Position numbers and translations under genes: made by a program. A model generated the notes under the pieces. The model saw nothing but the letters and a program-made list of their open reading frames with translations, was not told where the DNA came from and ran no database searches. This document shows positions 25,925 through 38,525 of a stretch of 64,000 nt of DNA, in pieces. Origin of the DNA: Talinum fruticosum (taxonomy: Eukaryota > Streptophyta > Magnoliopsida > Caryophyllales > Talinaceae). The stretch lies in assembly GCA_021018815.1 (NCBI GenBank), contig JAITYX010000002.1:12493001-12557000 (forward strand). Direction: 5' to 3'. Position 1 is the first letter of the stretch; each line of letters begins with the position of its first letter.

Positions 25925-27300
25925 TAACTATGGTTATGTGTTTGGATGTTTGGTTTATATGGGTAGTGAAGACGAATCCTCGTCTGAACCATACTTGCCC
26001 ATCTTGTTGGTTATTTTGTTGTGATTTGTGGGTATTATAGGAGAGGATGAGGTGCGTCCTTGGTATGTGTCCCTAGGCTTGGGTTGTAAGCAGTTTTGTT
26101 TACGCCCTTGGATTCAATTCAAAGGTGGTGTTGCTCTACTGTTCTTATGACTTTGTTCTTGGGAGATGGCATGTGCTAGGGTGGATTCTTCTCTCCTGTG
26201 GTTCTGGTCGATGATGATTATTATTCTGAGACCTGAGCTTTTTAGTTAGACTTCCATTCTTGTCTCTTCTGTCCCTGTTTTTGGGTCTCTTCTTGTTTGG
26301 TCTTTTGGTTTCAGTGTGTCTTTGTGATTGCAGGGTTTGTTCCTTTGGTTGGTGGGCTGTTACTTTTTAAATAAATCCCATACATTATCCTCACCATTTC
26401 TGGATATAGTTATGTGCCTAGCCTGCTTTGCAACGTGATTCTCTGTCTTTAGTCTATTGTTACTTCATCTCTTTGGGGTGGAGCAATTGTATAGGTTTGG
26501 GCTTTTATGCTTTGTTCTCATTCTTTTTGTTTGGACTACATTGTGCATATTCAGCTTGACAAATTTGTAATTGTTCTTTGTTTTGGTTCTCTTGATACTG
26601 GCTACTTCTTTTATCTATGACAGCTGGAATCAAAACCCTCCTGGCAAAGTTGGAATCTCAGTGTTGATTTTACTCTTAGATGCTTTGTAACAGTATAATG
26701 GTACCATTTATATGGTTTATTAGTTCCTGTTTTTTTCAAGTGTTTTACAGTGCAGGATTGGCCTTGCTGGGAAGGTATGACCTGGTTCCATGTTTGCTGG
26801 CTTCCTGTGCCTAAATATGCTTCTTACTTTGTTACTTTGTTTATATGGGTAGTGAAGACTGACTATCCAGTCCTCTTTTTATTTTTATTTTTTTGGTTAC
26901 TTTGTTGTGATATGTGCTAGGATGGATTCTCCTCTCTTGTGCTTTTGGTCGATGATGAGACATTAGCTCTTTTATTTAGACTTACATCCCCGCGCGTCCT
27001 CTCTTTGGGTTTTCAGGTTTCAGTGTGTTTGTGTTTGGTCAATCTTGATAGGCAATTATTTTTGAATCTTGATATAACTGGCCTGCATAGCAACTTGTTC
27101 TTTATCTCATTTGGGATTGAGCTATTGGATATTTTCGGGGTTTCATGTTTCTTTTTGTTTGGACGACACGTTGTGCATACTTGGTATGACATTTTGTAGT
27201 TCTCTTCTACTTTGGGTTCTCTACTTGCTAACTACTGCTCATTGCGGTCTTAGATGCTTTGTAATGGTACCATTTGCCTGGTTGACTTGTGTCCAGGTCT
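25925..27300 (+). repeat. Degenerate large direct duplication
   Basis: Two diverged copies are recognisable, about 25940-26730 and 26830-27290. Shared landmarks in the same order are TTATATGGGTAGTGAAGAC, a TGCTAGG-TGGATTCT block, a GGTCGATGATGA block, TTTCAGTGTGT, TTTTTGTTTGGAC and a block beginning TCTTAGATGCTTTGTAA and ending ATGGTACCATTT. A third partial copy may begin near 25088 (CCTAAATATGCTTC, also at 26811). Confidence 0.6.
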
Positions 27301-27607
27301 GTTCTATCATTTTCCAGCGCACGAAGGTTCTAATAGTCGTCTTACTGGAGAAATCTTTCTGGGTTTGCGCATAAGTAGTAATAGTATAGCACAGGGAGAT
27401 ATTCTATTTCAGTTCTGTTTGCGTTGTTAATGACTTTTGAATGGAGCTACAGCTTTGTAAAACTCAAATTAGTTGAAATCGAAATTGTTAAATTCGTTAC
27501 TTTCCTTGTGATGAGTTCGGCCTTCTGTTATGCAAGTTGATATCATTATGGTACGGGAAAGGAATTTCCTTTTGAGTTAACAGTAGAGATTAAATTTTAT
27601 TTATCAA

Positions 27608-27991
27608 CACAACACTTTAAATTCTAAAACAAGGCACCTCCTAACACAGGTTCCCTCCCTCTTATCCTCCAATCGATAGCAAACTTTCTTTCCTCCCTCT
27701 TCCAGCACCATCACTTGGGCTTAGCGCAAGGGACGGAGCGGAATATCATAATTGACCTGTTAACCATCTTGAATCGACTTATTAATAATGTAAGAGATGG
27801 GGAAAATGAGAAGTCAATAAAGTCTACACGGTTCGAAAGCTCTTTAATTAATACAAATGTGAGTAACAATTTACAAACAAGCATCTATATGTGAGTATAA
27901 TTTATAAACAAGGAAGCCAAAATTTCACATATAATGAATAACTAGAACGATAAGCACAATACTTTAAATTCTAAAAATAGGTACCTCCTTA
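27608..27991 (+). repeat. Pair of ~37-bp direct repeats
   Basis: A segment containing ACTTTAAATTCTAAAA followed by a CACCTCCT-like end occurs at 27608-27643 and again at 27955-27991. Between them, a ~30-bp segment ending TACAAACAAG/TATAAACAAG is also duplicated. Origin unknown. Confidence 0.5.
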
Positions 27992-28041
27992 AGAAGGAAT
28001 GATCAACCTGGTTGTTAGGAGGCATAATCCTCAACGTCCAC

Positions 28042-28513
28042 CAAGTGCTTGTAGCTCAATTGCTATGTGAATAGAGTTCCGTAGTCCCATTCAGGGTTCG
28101 AATTCTGGGGGTCGCAATTTCCTTGATGAAAGTCGTAGATTCCTGACCAATCCTGAAGACAAGTGCTTGTAGCTCAATTGCTATGTGAATAGAGTTTCAT
28201 ACTTCCCTTCATGGTTCGAATTCTGGGGGTAGAAATTTCCTTGATGAAAGTCGTAGATTCCTGACCAATCCTGAAGACAAGTGCTTGTAGCTCAATTGCT
28301 ATGTGAATAGAGTTTCATACTCCCCTTCAGGGTTCGAATTCTGGGGGTAGAAATTTCCTTGATGAAAGTCGTAGATTCCTGACCAATCCTGAAGACAAGT
28401 GCTTGTAGCTCAATTGCTATGTGAATAGAGTTTCATACTCCCCTTCAGGGTTCGAATTCTAGGGGTCGCAATTTCCTTGATGAAAGTCGTAGATTCCTGA
28501 CCAATCCTGAAGA
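28042..28513 (+). repeat. Tandem array of four 118-bp tRNA-like (SINE-head-like) units
   Basis: Units start at 28042, 28160, 28278 and 28396 with an exact 118-bp period and only a few substitutions between copies. Every unit carries TAGCTCAATTG (A-box-like) and, about 42 nt later, GGGTTCGAATTC (B-box-like), the internal promoter layout of tRNA genes and tRNA-derived SINEs. The units do not fold into a convincing complete tRNA. The last unit is followed by unique sequence that may be the body of the original SINE. Confidence 0.75.
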
Positions 28514-29988
28514 CAGGGTTAAGTTTCCGTTGAATCTAATCCAGTGATTGTGCCCCCGACAAGGCCACTAGATTTAGTTAAACACAAGATGAGAAACATA
28601 AGATGTGTGACCAAGAAAAAGACTAAAATCATCAACAATGTAAATGTACAAACTTCACTCAATGTCCGATCTTAACAACATAGAAAATGTCTAAAGATGA
28701 CAAAGAATGAGGCTTGGGACTTTAATGATTGATCCAAGCATCCAGCTTATTTTATTTTATTTTCTGATCGACACACATACAAGTTTTTGCTAATGGGGAA
28801 TTTTTCAGTTCTGAAGTGAAGCAAAATGCCTCACTAAAATGTTCTCCATTTCTTTTTTTCCTTTTCTTTTTTTTTTTTGATTGTGTATCAAGCGCCCGTC
28901 AACTTCTTTTAAACATTTACAGTCCAAGGAAAACAACCTTCCTACAATCGAATCATTTGGGCTGTTTGGATATCAACGTTCAATTATGAGTCGACAGTTA
29001 TGGAAAGAAGTGAGTTTGTGACTCGAACATTGTGTTTGGATTGAGGGAAGGGATTTACCAGACTCAAGGCCAGGAGGGATATACCAAAAAGAATCAATAG
29101 GAGGGAATTCAGTACATTCAAACAGCAAATGCCAAGTGTGTATAAGGAAAACTCAATCACTTTCAGAGAAGGTCTTTCCAACATTGGACTTTTCTTCAAC
29201 AAGGAAGCACGACAGCTGATAAAGCAACCCCCATCCCCTTATTTTCTGGATTCAGGAATACTGCTACTTCCATCTAGCACAGATGCCACAATTTGTAGGT
29301 AGTTTGGATTGTTGTCCAGTTTGCAACTGTCACTCTTTATGAGATGTTTACATTTCGATCCAAGTTGCTGAAATTCTTGAAGATTGGATTATATTCCGAA
29401 AGCATATGGTTTTGATCCTTCCAAATCCTTACTTGGGAATCAGCCAAATACAAGCAAACCTGAACAACTAAAACCAAAACTCATCCACTGTCGGGCCATA
29501 GCTATGCCAGTGGACAGGTACAAAAATCTAGCAAGGTTTTATCCCCGCCCATTTGCCCCCTCCGACAAAAAAGAAAAGAAAAAAATAGAAACCTGCTAAG
29601 ACATTTACCAAGGTAATTTTGTAGCTTGCAAATACTATTTAAGCATGAGCATTCCTGCTTTAAAAGAAAAAATAAAGTAATCGAGTGATCAAATAGAGAT
29701 TGGCCACAAAACAGGCATCTTACAAAGACATTATATACAACTGCTGACAACATTCCACAATTCTACAGCACAAAAGAAAACAAACAAAATAACAGATCGC
29801 CTCATGTCAAGTAAAATAAACCATCATCGACTGAATTTCATTACCAGCCCAATTTATGGGCACCTTTTGTGCACTATCTTACTATGATAGAAAACCAAAC
29901 ATCGGCGTCCAACACATTGAATTCCTCCACATACAGTGACAGCAAAAGCTCGAAAAGTAAATGCACTATCTACACTCAAAAGGAAAGG
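28514..29988. other. Intergenic, no gene recognised
   Basis: Mixed-composition spacer with a T-run near 28854-28879. A GGGCTGTTTGG sequence at about 28958 resembles a Harbinger-type terminus, but I found no partner. The open frame at 29384-29599 has no recognisable domain. Confidence 0.45.
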
Positions 29989-31740
29989 CTAGACTAAACT
30001 AAAAATAACAAAGGTATAATGGATATGAGCACTAACCAGGTACTGGCAGAGTCCAGCTGTCTCCAACACGAGACTCCAAGCAAGTAGAATAGCTTGAGAA
30101 TTTCTCCGCCATGTTTGCAATAAAAAAGCAGCATAGCAGTGACCATAAGAAGCTTCAATTAGATGGGCGGTTTTCTCAAAAGTAACAGGTATGAGTAACT
30201 CATGATAAGAAAACAACCTAAAATTAATAGCACATATCTCAAGGTACTTCAGACTTCCACAATATTTAATCTTCAAGCACTTCAGTTGGGGTAATGGACC
30301 GGGGGCCCTCAGCCCGCTGAGGGTAGATGAGCACTCCATGCATAGTTATTCAAGATATTGGCACTTGAGTAAAATATAGCTTAAGCATTCACCGGTCACA
30401 TCTACATTTTTCAAATCAAGAAATGTCAGGGAATCAAGACTATACTTGGTAAGCAATGGCTTTTTGAGCGAATAATAGTGCCGCTAGTAGGTGGCCTTCC
30501 TTCCAAAGTCCAACATAAGCCTTTTGACATTCTTTCTAAGAGCAAACTCTGCCCATTTGTTGAAAACTATTTTTCTAATCTGTCCAAACAACTGATATGA
30601 AATTTCAAAATTGTCAACAGTTTGACCTTGGTGCAAACTTGAGACATTTTTATGCATGCTAGAAACCTAACAAAAGGTGCTTTCTAATTTGACAATAGGC
30701 TGCTCCACAAGTATAATGCCCTAAGCTTATCTGATAATGAATATCTAAAGTGATGGTGTAAGTCCACATGTTTTTCCACCAACTAGATAAGACACTAGTC
30801 CTCGCTGCTTCCTTTAACATCAAACAAGAGAGAATTGAAATAACTGTCATTTGGCAACCCACTAAGCTGATCCGCCAGCTTACAGTGCTTCAAGTGCCAC
30901 TGTTGGGCCATATAAATACAAGAATTAGACAAGAATGAAAGAACATTACAGTAGTTTAATCAGACGGCAGGATGACGTAAAGAGCCAGTAAGCATCCAAA
31001 TTAGGTTCTGATGCTTACATGCATCAAATAACACAAGCTTCTTTTCGCCAAATAAATGCTAGGCAACTTAGATAAAGACCAAGACACCTGCTCGATTTCT
31101 CATTGCTTATTCAAATTGGAAGTGCAAGAGTATTTAGTAACAATTTGAGAAGTCTATAGATAAACAGATATCAGGGCTTGACAGTATTTATGGATATTTC
31201 CAGTCATATCAAACAAAATGAACTTAGCCTTTCTGGCTCAAAAGCTATAATTTCTTGCATTTTTTCTAATATCATTTACTATCCATATTGTCATGCAAAT
31301 TCCTGCATTTTCAGCATGATTATTCGATGAACATTGAAAATTTCAGGGTTCTATATAAAATTTTATGGACATATCCAACACTCCAAGAAAGTCAAACAAA
31401 GTAAACCTTGCTTCTGACTCAAAAGCTATCATTTCCTGCATTCTCTCTAACCTCACTTCCTACCCATATAGTCATGCAATTTCTCAATTTTTTAGCACGA
31501 TTATTCAACAAACTCACTCCATTAATCAGATGTTCGACTAATAATTTATATTATGATAAAGATGTTGAGGATAGTTCAAATAACTAATTTCACAATAACA
31601 CTTACATTTGGGGCATCCAGCAGCTTCCTTTTCTCGTAGATCATCTTAGGCCACTTTTTCTTCCTCTTTACTTCCGCCTCCAAGAACTCATAGGTATCGT
31701 TACTCTCGATTTCTCCTACTATGCTGCCACTATTATCCAT
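29989..31740 (-). pseudogene. F-box/LRR (FBD-type) gene, decayed
   Basis: A first coding exon (31740-31606) encodes MDNSGSIVGE to KLLDAPN and splices in phase to a second exon from 30899. That exon reads WHLKHCKLADQLSGLPND, then loses frame exactly where the F-box continues in another frame as VISILSCLMLKEAARTSVLS. Further on, LRR-like segments (NVDVTGECLSYILLKC, LPQLKCLKIKYC, SLKYLEI) are interrupted by in-frame TAG and TAA codons. A leader exon ending at 32091 and an acceptor at 31759-31758 look intact. The intact relative would be a substrate receptor of an SCF ubiquitin ligase. The breaks here are not homopolymer changes, so I treat this as a genuine pseudogene. Confidence 0.7.
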
Positions 31741-31756
31741 TGTCTCTATCATCTCA

Positions 31757-32260
31757 TCTGCAACACAATCACTGTCACAAAAACTTGACAATTCTTCCTT
31801 TTTTGATTAAACAATATAACAATTACGACAAATTGACAATTTCAAACTGAGCCCACCAATGAAAAACCATATGGCAAAAGTTAGATTATTTGCGTATGTT
31901 CATGATAATTCTATATTGATTTTCAGTTCTCACACAATTGTTTTAAGAAACAGTAATTCAAGTAATCTACACAAATTGACAATTTCAAAATCATGAAGTT
32001 TCAATTTATTGTCGCGGAAGCAATAATGCAAACAAATTTCGCCGAATTTGCACTTAAATTTGGCGGAGAAAGAGAGAGGAGGAAACTCACAAGATGAGCA
32101 GAGGCAGATAGCCTCAGGTTTTCCAGTAGCAGATGCTGTCAGCCTCTCCCAGCTCTGCTGAACAAACACCTCAAAGACGAGAGAGAGGGAGGGAGAGAAA
32201 GAGATAGAAAGTTTTGAGGAGGTTGAGGGAGATAAAATCGTTACTGTTACTAATAGCATT
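31757..32260 (-). promoter_or_regulatory. 5' leader exon and intron of the F-box-related pseudogene
   Basis: A CT-rich leader ends at a donor (GT at 32090-32089), and an acceptor TTGCAG ends at 31758. The leader itself has no long frame. This suggests the locus kept its promoter and leader splice sites. Confidence 0.4.
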
Positions 32261-34190
32261 CATCGTCCGCTATAGGAATTCTGAAATATTAGTTTCCAAT
32301 TTCATTTTTTTTTTTTTTTGGGTGGGCTGCTTCACTGATACAGGAGGTTCTTCTTTCCTTTTCTCTTTTTCTTTTTCTCCATTTGTCAATTTTTGGCAAT
32401 TTAATTTTATAAGAAAATATTAGCAATCTAACTCTATGACCTTGTTTTGCAAAATTAGCTTTTGAGTAGCTAATAATTGTTATATTTTATCAGTTAACAG
32501 ATAACTATTTAACTAAACAATTGAAGAAAATGTGTTCGATATGTATAGTTGTTGGCTAGTTGATTCTCGTAAATTGACATAAAATGATATAAATAATTTT
32601 TCAAATATAAAGTAATGCATGGATATTTTAAAGAAACAAAATAAACACTACTTTTTAAATGTAAAAAATTAATATTGTTAACATTTTAAAAACACTTCTT
32701 AGCAACGAGTTAAAACGTTAACGTTTAAATCTATTTAGTTACCGTATGCCTTTAATCTAAGCACATCTTGTTATAAACCTTAGATAATAAAGAATTTTAA
32801 TTAGTATGGGCTTTGGTAACCTATATCTTATGGCAATTCTTAACTTTTCAATCTCATATGATCAATATTAATCCTAACCTTCATTAAAAAATATTAATCC
32901 TAACCATTAATCTAATAACTATTGACTAATTAATTAATTATCATACTTTCAGGTAGAAATTTTTATGGATGTAATTGAAGATTGTATTTAAGGGAGAGCT
33001 TAAGTCAATTGTGGTTTTTTTAAGGTCTTCATTAACCTTTTTAATCATTATTTTCTTGTAGGTTACATAAGTGAACATATTAGAAGAAGAAATTTTCTTT
33101 TTGTCACAACTTATCAAAATATTGATCATCCTAACAATATGAGTGGATATAATCAATTATGGCAACTGGTATATTTTTTTAAAGGTGTTGTTATTTTTAT
33201 TTTATTTTTTGTGTTTCATTTGCAAAAAAGAAATAATTATAAAAATATTAATTTTATAAAGTATAAATATATATTGTTTAAAAATGGCTAGAAATATTAA
33301 AATGAAGTGTAGGTATTTAATAAAACAAAAACTTGATAGATATATAAAATAAATACATGTTAATAATATATAGTGGGTAGTATACAGGAAAACTAATATG
33401 AGCCACATAATAAAAGCCAAGTTGACGATCATTACGTGAAAAAATTATATAAAAAAAATGTTGTACTAAATTTGATATTTATGTGACTGTTGTATACACT
33501 TTTGACAGATTTGACGTATTTCATGTTTCCAATTTGGATTGTAGTTGACTAGTCAAAATTTTATAGACTTGAGTTAGGGCTAGAACTGACATTTAAAAGG
33601 CTAGGTTTTCATATCCACTTTCTTTGTTTTTGATATACAGTTATTATTAAGGTACAAAATATCCCAGCTAACTATACCCTTATTTTATAATTATGTGGTG
33701 AGATTGAGATAACAAAGCATGATTCTGATATATATAGTTTTGTTTTTTTTTTCTGTGAAAAAGCAAAATTTTTATTGGTCAAACTTTAATACCAAACAAA
33801 TATCGTTTAAAGTCATATCAAAGATAACAATCTCGATCTCATTAAACCTGATATCCCAAATTATAGGACTAAAGGTAAGTGATAGTATGAGCTACCTCGT
33901 TCCGTTCACGTCTAACAAACGAATAAATAAATAAACAATTTTAACAGCATTGATGTGTGTTAGTTTAAGTAGTTTGACTTTTATTCTCTTAAACAATATT
34001 CCATATAAGAATTTTATAAATGAAAAAAATGTGATGATTGAAAAGCTAAGTCTACCTTCTATAAACCAATATTAACTTGATCCATGTAAATTAAAAAATC
34101 ACATACCAAACAAATAAATCATGATATAAAATACATCATATACACTAAAAAAAGGCATTTATAAAACATGGTCAATCTTGTATTCTTTTT
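32261..34190. other. Intergenic, AT-rich
   Basis: Very AT-rich spacer with T and A runs. Open frames here are low-complexity and unlike coding sequence. No element ends were identified. Confidence 0.5.
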
Positions 34191-34377
34191 GTGATTTGAG
34201 ACAACATTAGACCAAATTCATGGATTAATCATTATGAATTCTTTCTTATAAGTGATTTTGAGGTAATTTAGGCTACATTCATGGATTAATCATTATCACT
34301 TGTCACTTATGGGTGATTTGAGGTAACTTTAGACCACATTTATGCATACATTAATTATTATTGCTTAGCTCTTATAA
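34191..34377 (+). repeat. Three tandem copies of a ~61-bp unit
   Basis: Units begin GTGATTTGAG / GTGATTTTGAGG / GTGATTTGAGG at 34191, 34252 and 34313. They share a TTAG..CA.ATTCATGGATTAATCATTAT-type core, most diverged in the third copy. Confidence 0.7.
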
Positions 34378-34708
34378 AATCGGTAAATGGTCCCCAAAAC
34401 CCTAGATTGTGTTTAAAGTCGTTTCTTTTCTGCTCTCGGGGTTCACAATTCTATCATCTCAAATTCTTGATTATCTTCTCTAGAGATGGACAAAAATTAC
34501 AAGATGCATATTGCCAGTAATTAACAAATTCAATATATAATTTAGGTAGACATCCGTTCAAATTATTATAAAAATAAAAATGACATAATTATGCATTACT
34601 AGCTAGAATTGTATGCATGTTACTGTGGTGGACAAATACATATACACTGAGTAGTAGAATATAATTGCTACATAATGAAAGGTAATTAAATGACCATAAT
34701 AACGTTGC

Positions 34709-37700
34709 CTAGGCCAATTTAAGTGCAGTGTCAGGTTTAACATTGTTTTTGCCAACATAATTAGTATGCTTAGGGGACTTGCTTGGTCGATGCTCCAGGG
34801 TGGGTACTTCTGCCACATCATCAGCCATCTGTAATCAACAACAAAATCCTTCTTTATCGATGCTCCACATGTATTTATCATAATTAGAGTTAAAAAAAAA
34901 AAACATTTAAGTTTCATGACGAGGTAAAATTTTCATGTAATGATTTTTTTGAAAAAAATAAAATAAATAAAATGCATCTAAATTAATCCAGTAATTTTAG
35001 GGGTGAGAATCAAAATCATTTTCACCTTATCTTTCAATCTTTCATTGTTCTCCGCCAATTTGCGTCCCTGCAGATTAATTTGGAGGGTGAGAGATTAGTC
35101 ATATGGCACATAAACTAAACCTAATTTTCTCGCAACATATAAATTGGCAAATTGCTGATTTTTATTTTTATTTTTTATATAGAAATATTCATTGCTGATT
35201 AAGTTGCGTAATTAAGGAGGAGCTCACCTTTTGTTTCAGGCTTGCGATCAGTTTCTCAAGTTTCTCATCCTGTTTAACAAAAGCAGAAATACAAAATTAA
35301 TTAAAATCAAGTATTATCCGATTTTAGTATTTTAAAAGCGTATTTAATGTTGAAACTCTTGAGATCAAATTCTTAAATATACGATATTTTAGTTAATTTG
35401 AAAGTTGAAACTATTGTCTTTAATGTTGATATCAGACACCCGGAAAATTGTATAAGAGAAATAGACTCTCGAAGGGGATAAATATTTTTCTCCACGAATC
35501 TCTAATTCAGTTTAGAAATCACCGTTAAAGATGTATGCACTTTTACCTTCATTTGTCGAATTCGAGCACAACCTCTATCAACCAGCTTCTCAAGTTTAGT
35601 TAACTCTTCAATGCTGAGTTCTTCCAAATCCTCTCCATTCACTCGCCTATATATCAGCAACCGCTACTCCCATTTATTAGTACAAACATAAGAATTTTAA
35701 TTAATCAAAAATCATAATAATTACTCAATTTATATCTCACTACCACCAAATTAGTGACCAAATTAACTGAAAATGGAGGAAACCAAATTATCAACGAAAA
35801 TGAGACGCCATTAACATGGAACTAAGCAGAAATTTAGGACCTCAGTTCACGGGTTTTCTCAGCAACTTCCTCGCGCAAGAAAGCACAATCCTCTGGCTAT
35901 GCAAAATCGCAAAACATTGATGAATCCAATCGAGTGAATCAGGTTAGGAAACAACATTTCTCGTATATAACTTATTTTAAATATGTAATGAAGAATTTTC
36001 TGGGAAATATGTTTACCTGAGGTTGAAGAGATGTATCAAGCTGGTGATCCAGACTGTTTGTGTGTCGCATGTACCTCTGAATCACTTGACTCATCCTTCA
36101 TTCAAAAAGAAAAAAATTCGTGTTTGATCTGATTAATTACTTGATACGTACATAGCAAACAAAAAAAAAACGGAGTAGAAGCAAAATTAGACAGTAAATG
36201 AAACTAACAAGAAGTTTGCCTCATCAAAAATGTTTTGAATTCTGTAATATGTACGTATCTTGTAATTAATTAGGAGATTCAAGAAAATGATAGGGCTTTC
36301 CATGATAGGCTATAGCCTAGGATGTTAACCCTACTGTTGAAATGCTCGTAATTGATCATTCACCACGGTAGTCACTGAATCAACTACTAGTACTCGATCG
36401 GCCAAAAGCATCAAAACTCTCACCAAAATGTCTATCATATAGTATTACTCCAAGTCAAGCACACATTTCATTATGGCTATGAAATTGGAATAAATCATTG
36501 CTCATCTTTTCACAACGTATCGTTCCGTGACCCATCAACGTCTCATTGGTACACTAACGTCTTTAATGCAGAAAATAGCGATATGGATCACCTTTATAGA
36601 CCAACTTATAGAGCTTCTCAATTCAGTATTAGCTGCTCCATTGAACAGCAATATTCAACCCCTTAAACATAAGTTATTATGTAATTTACCGTATTAAGAC
36701 GCCAAACCCTAGATTTGAGTGTGATTATGATTAGAAGGATAATTGGTGATAATTAGGGTGAATTACTGCTTGTAATGAACCGATGCATCTTCAATTAAGT
36801 TTGCACGGGAATCATCACTACTACTAATTACAATGCTCATGTACCAAAAAGTGTATGACAATTTGGAAAATCAAAGCATCAATTGGTAAAATTTACTAGA
36901 ACTTGAGTACTTGATGTCTTTTTTAATTTATTTTTATTTGAAGAAGGGTGTAATTTCTTTCAAGTCGAGTGCGTTTAAGATAAAAAATCCTCCCAATAAA
37001 TGCGTTTCTTAGAATCAAACTTGTGTTCTCTTTCTTACCATGGTGAGACTATTATCATTTCAACCAACACTTTGTTGGTTCCTTGAATACATCTGCATAA
37101 GAAAGTGATGCTAAATTACCACATGGAATTCAGATTTCATCTCTTTTCTGTCATAAATTGGTCCTATTATGGTCTAAATTAATTTTGTAAAGGCCATTAA
37201 GGGATATAAAACAATACCTTAAATGTTCAACAATGTCAAGAAAAAGCTATTTATTACATAATTCAGAACAATCACAGAAAGTATGATTTTTAAGCAATTT
37301 TACAACTACCCTTCCTCTCTTATTATACCATTTCATCTCTTCATGTTCCGTTCATCTGATGCATTAATTTTTATATCCAAGAGGAACAAAAAATTATAAT
37401 CACCATTATATGTTAATTAATATTACTACAAATGTTTATATTTTTAGCACTTCTCAAAATTTCTGAAGAAAATCTTACAGTCAAACAGAGTTTTTAGGGT
37501 CTCGTACGATTAATTTTCAATTATTGTGGCACTGACGCAAGAATGATAATCACATAGTAATTCACAGTAGACGTTTATGAAAATGAAATCGCCTCACAGT
37601 AAAATTTTCTTCCTATATTTAATAGCAAAAAAAAAAAAAAGCAAAATTTTATAAATTATAGTACGTACACTTCTACTGTAGCATAAAGAAGCACCCCCAT

Positions 37701-38233
37701 TCTTTTTCTCTCCTTTCTCCCTATATTTAATAAGTTAATCAATTAAAAAACATATAATAATAATATTATATATACATGATATCTATCTAAATCCGAATTC
37801 AATCCCCCCTTCTGTATATTCCTACAATCACGGAGATGTATGTCAAAGTTCGACATCAGAGTGGTAAATCTTTGTTTATGGATGTCTGTACTGCCTACCT
37901 AGCCATATGTATATATCTTATTAACTACAGTAAATTCAAACAGCAAATCTCAGGTGATCGAGATCGTCTCGTTGAAAAGTTATTCTTAGACATAAAGTGT
38001 GCGGTTTTATTGTACAAGAAGAGGAGGTGGGGGTGGGGGAGAGGAAGAGACCTGGAAGTGGAGAAGGGATGGAGTCTGCCGGTGGAGGAGAAGACAATGA
38101 GGCCAATCTGAGCATCACAGAGAGTGGAGAGTTCCTGGGCTTTCTTGAAGAGCCCTCTTCTCCTCTTGGAAAAAGTAACCTGCCTTGCTGCTATGTTATC
38201 TATCTTCTTGATCTGGATCCTTGACCTCACCAT
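34709..38233 (-). CDS. MIKC-type MADS-box transcription factor, SVP/AGL24 (StMADS11) clade, 7 exons
   Basis: Minus-strand exons: 38233-38052, 36095-36017, 35896-35841, 35646-35547, 35269-35228, 35067-35026 and 34828-34709, all in phase, giving 206 residues. Residues 1-57 form the MADS DNA-binding domain ([13 protein letters not shown], then [20 protein letters not shown]). The I and K regions follow, with heptad-spaced Leu/Ile, including [19 protein letters not shown], diagnostic of SVP/AGL24. Family members bind CArG boxes and control flowering time, dormancy and inflorescence traits. Oddities: the usual LFEY after GRL is LHPF, and the C-terminal motif DTSLKLGL reads DTALKLA then stop. One extra G/C near 34712-34715 would give DTALKLGL and a stop at 34688-34686. 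Intron 1 is about 1.96 kb, where regulatory sites are often found in this family. Confidence 0.9.
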
Positions 38234-38486
38234 TCTTCAAATTAACCCTAACCCATCAAAATAAACCACCAAACACAGTCACTAAACATCACAATTAAAA
38301 ACCCTAGCAAGTAGTACTCAGCTAAAAGCTAGCTGGGAGGGGGGAGTCGAATAGTAGATCTATATGAGGTAGCTAGCTAGGGTTTGTAGTTGAGGGGAAA
38401 TTTGCTATATTTGAGTGAGAGCAAAGTGAAGGGAGAGAACCCAGGAACTAACCCTAGTAGGATGGAGATAAATGCTCAGAAAAACG

Positions 38487-38525
<39 letters not shown>

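Larger units (their letters stand above)
23880..27400 (+). other. Pyrimidine-rich, possibly transcribed region without recognised protein
   Basis: The plus strand has a CT-rich leader-like start, short ATG segments followed by GT (the ATG at 24071 and the ATG at 24357), and long T-rich stretches with scattered splice-like signals. Several open frames of 85-146 codons occur (for example 24518-24862 and 25125-25565), but none shows a domain or codon pattern I recognise. Internal sequence is duplicated. It may be a long non-coding RNA locus, a decayed gene, or a gene with small exons I could not assemble. Confidence 0.35.

Noticed and set aside
26200..26960. Box C/D snoRNAs at GATGATGA sites
   Set aside because: C-box-like motifs occur in the duplicated copies, but no D box at the right distance or terminal stem was found for both.
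28042..28513. A cluster of four functional tRNA genes
   Set aside because: A- and B-boxes are present, but no acceptor stem or anticodon arm folds convincingly.
28958..29240. A second Harbinger element starting GGGCTGTTTGG
   Set aside because: No matching inverted end or target duplication was found nearby.
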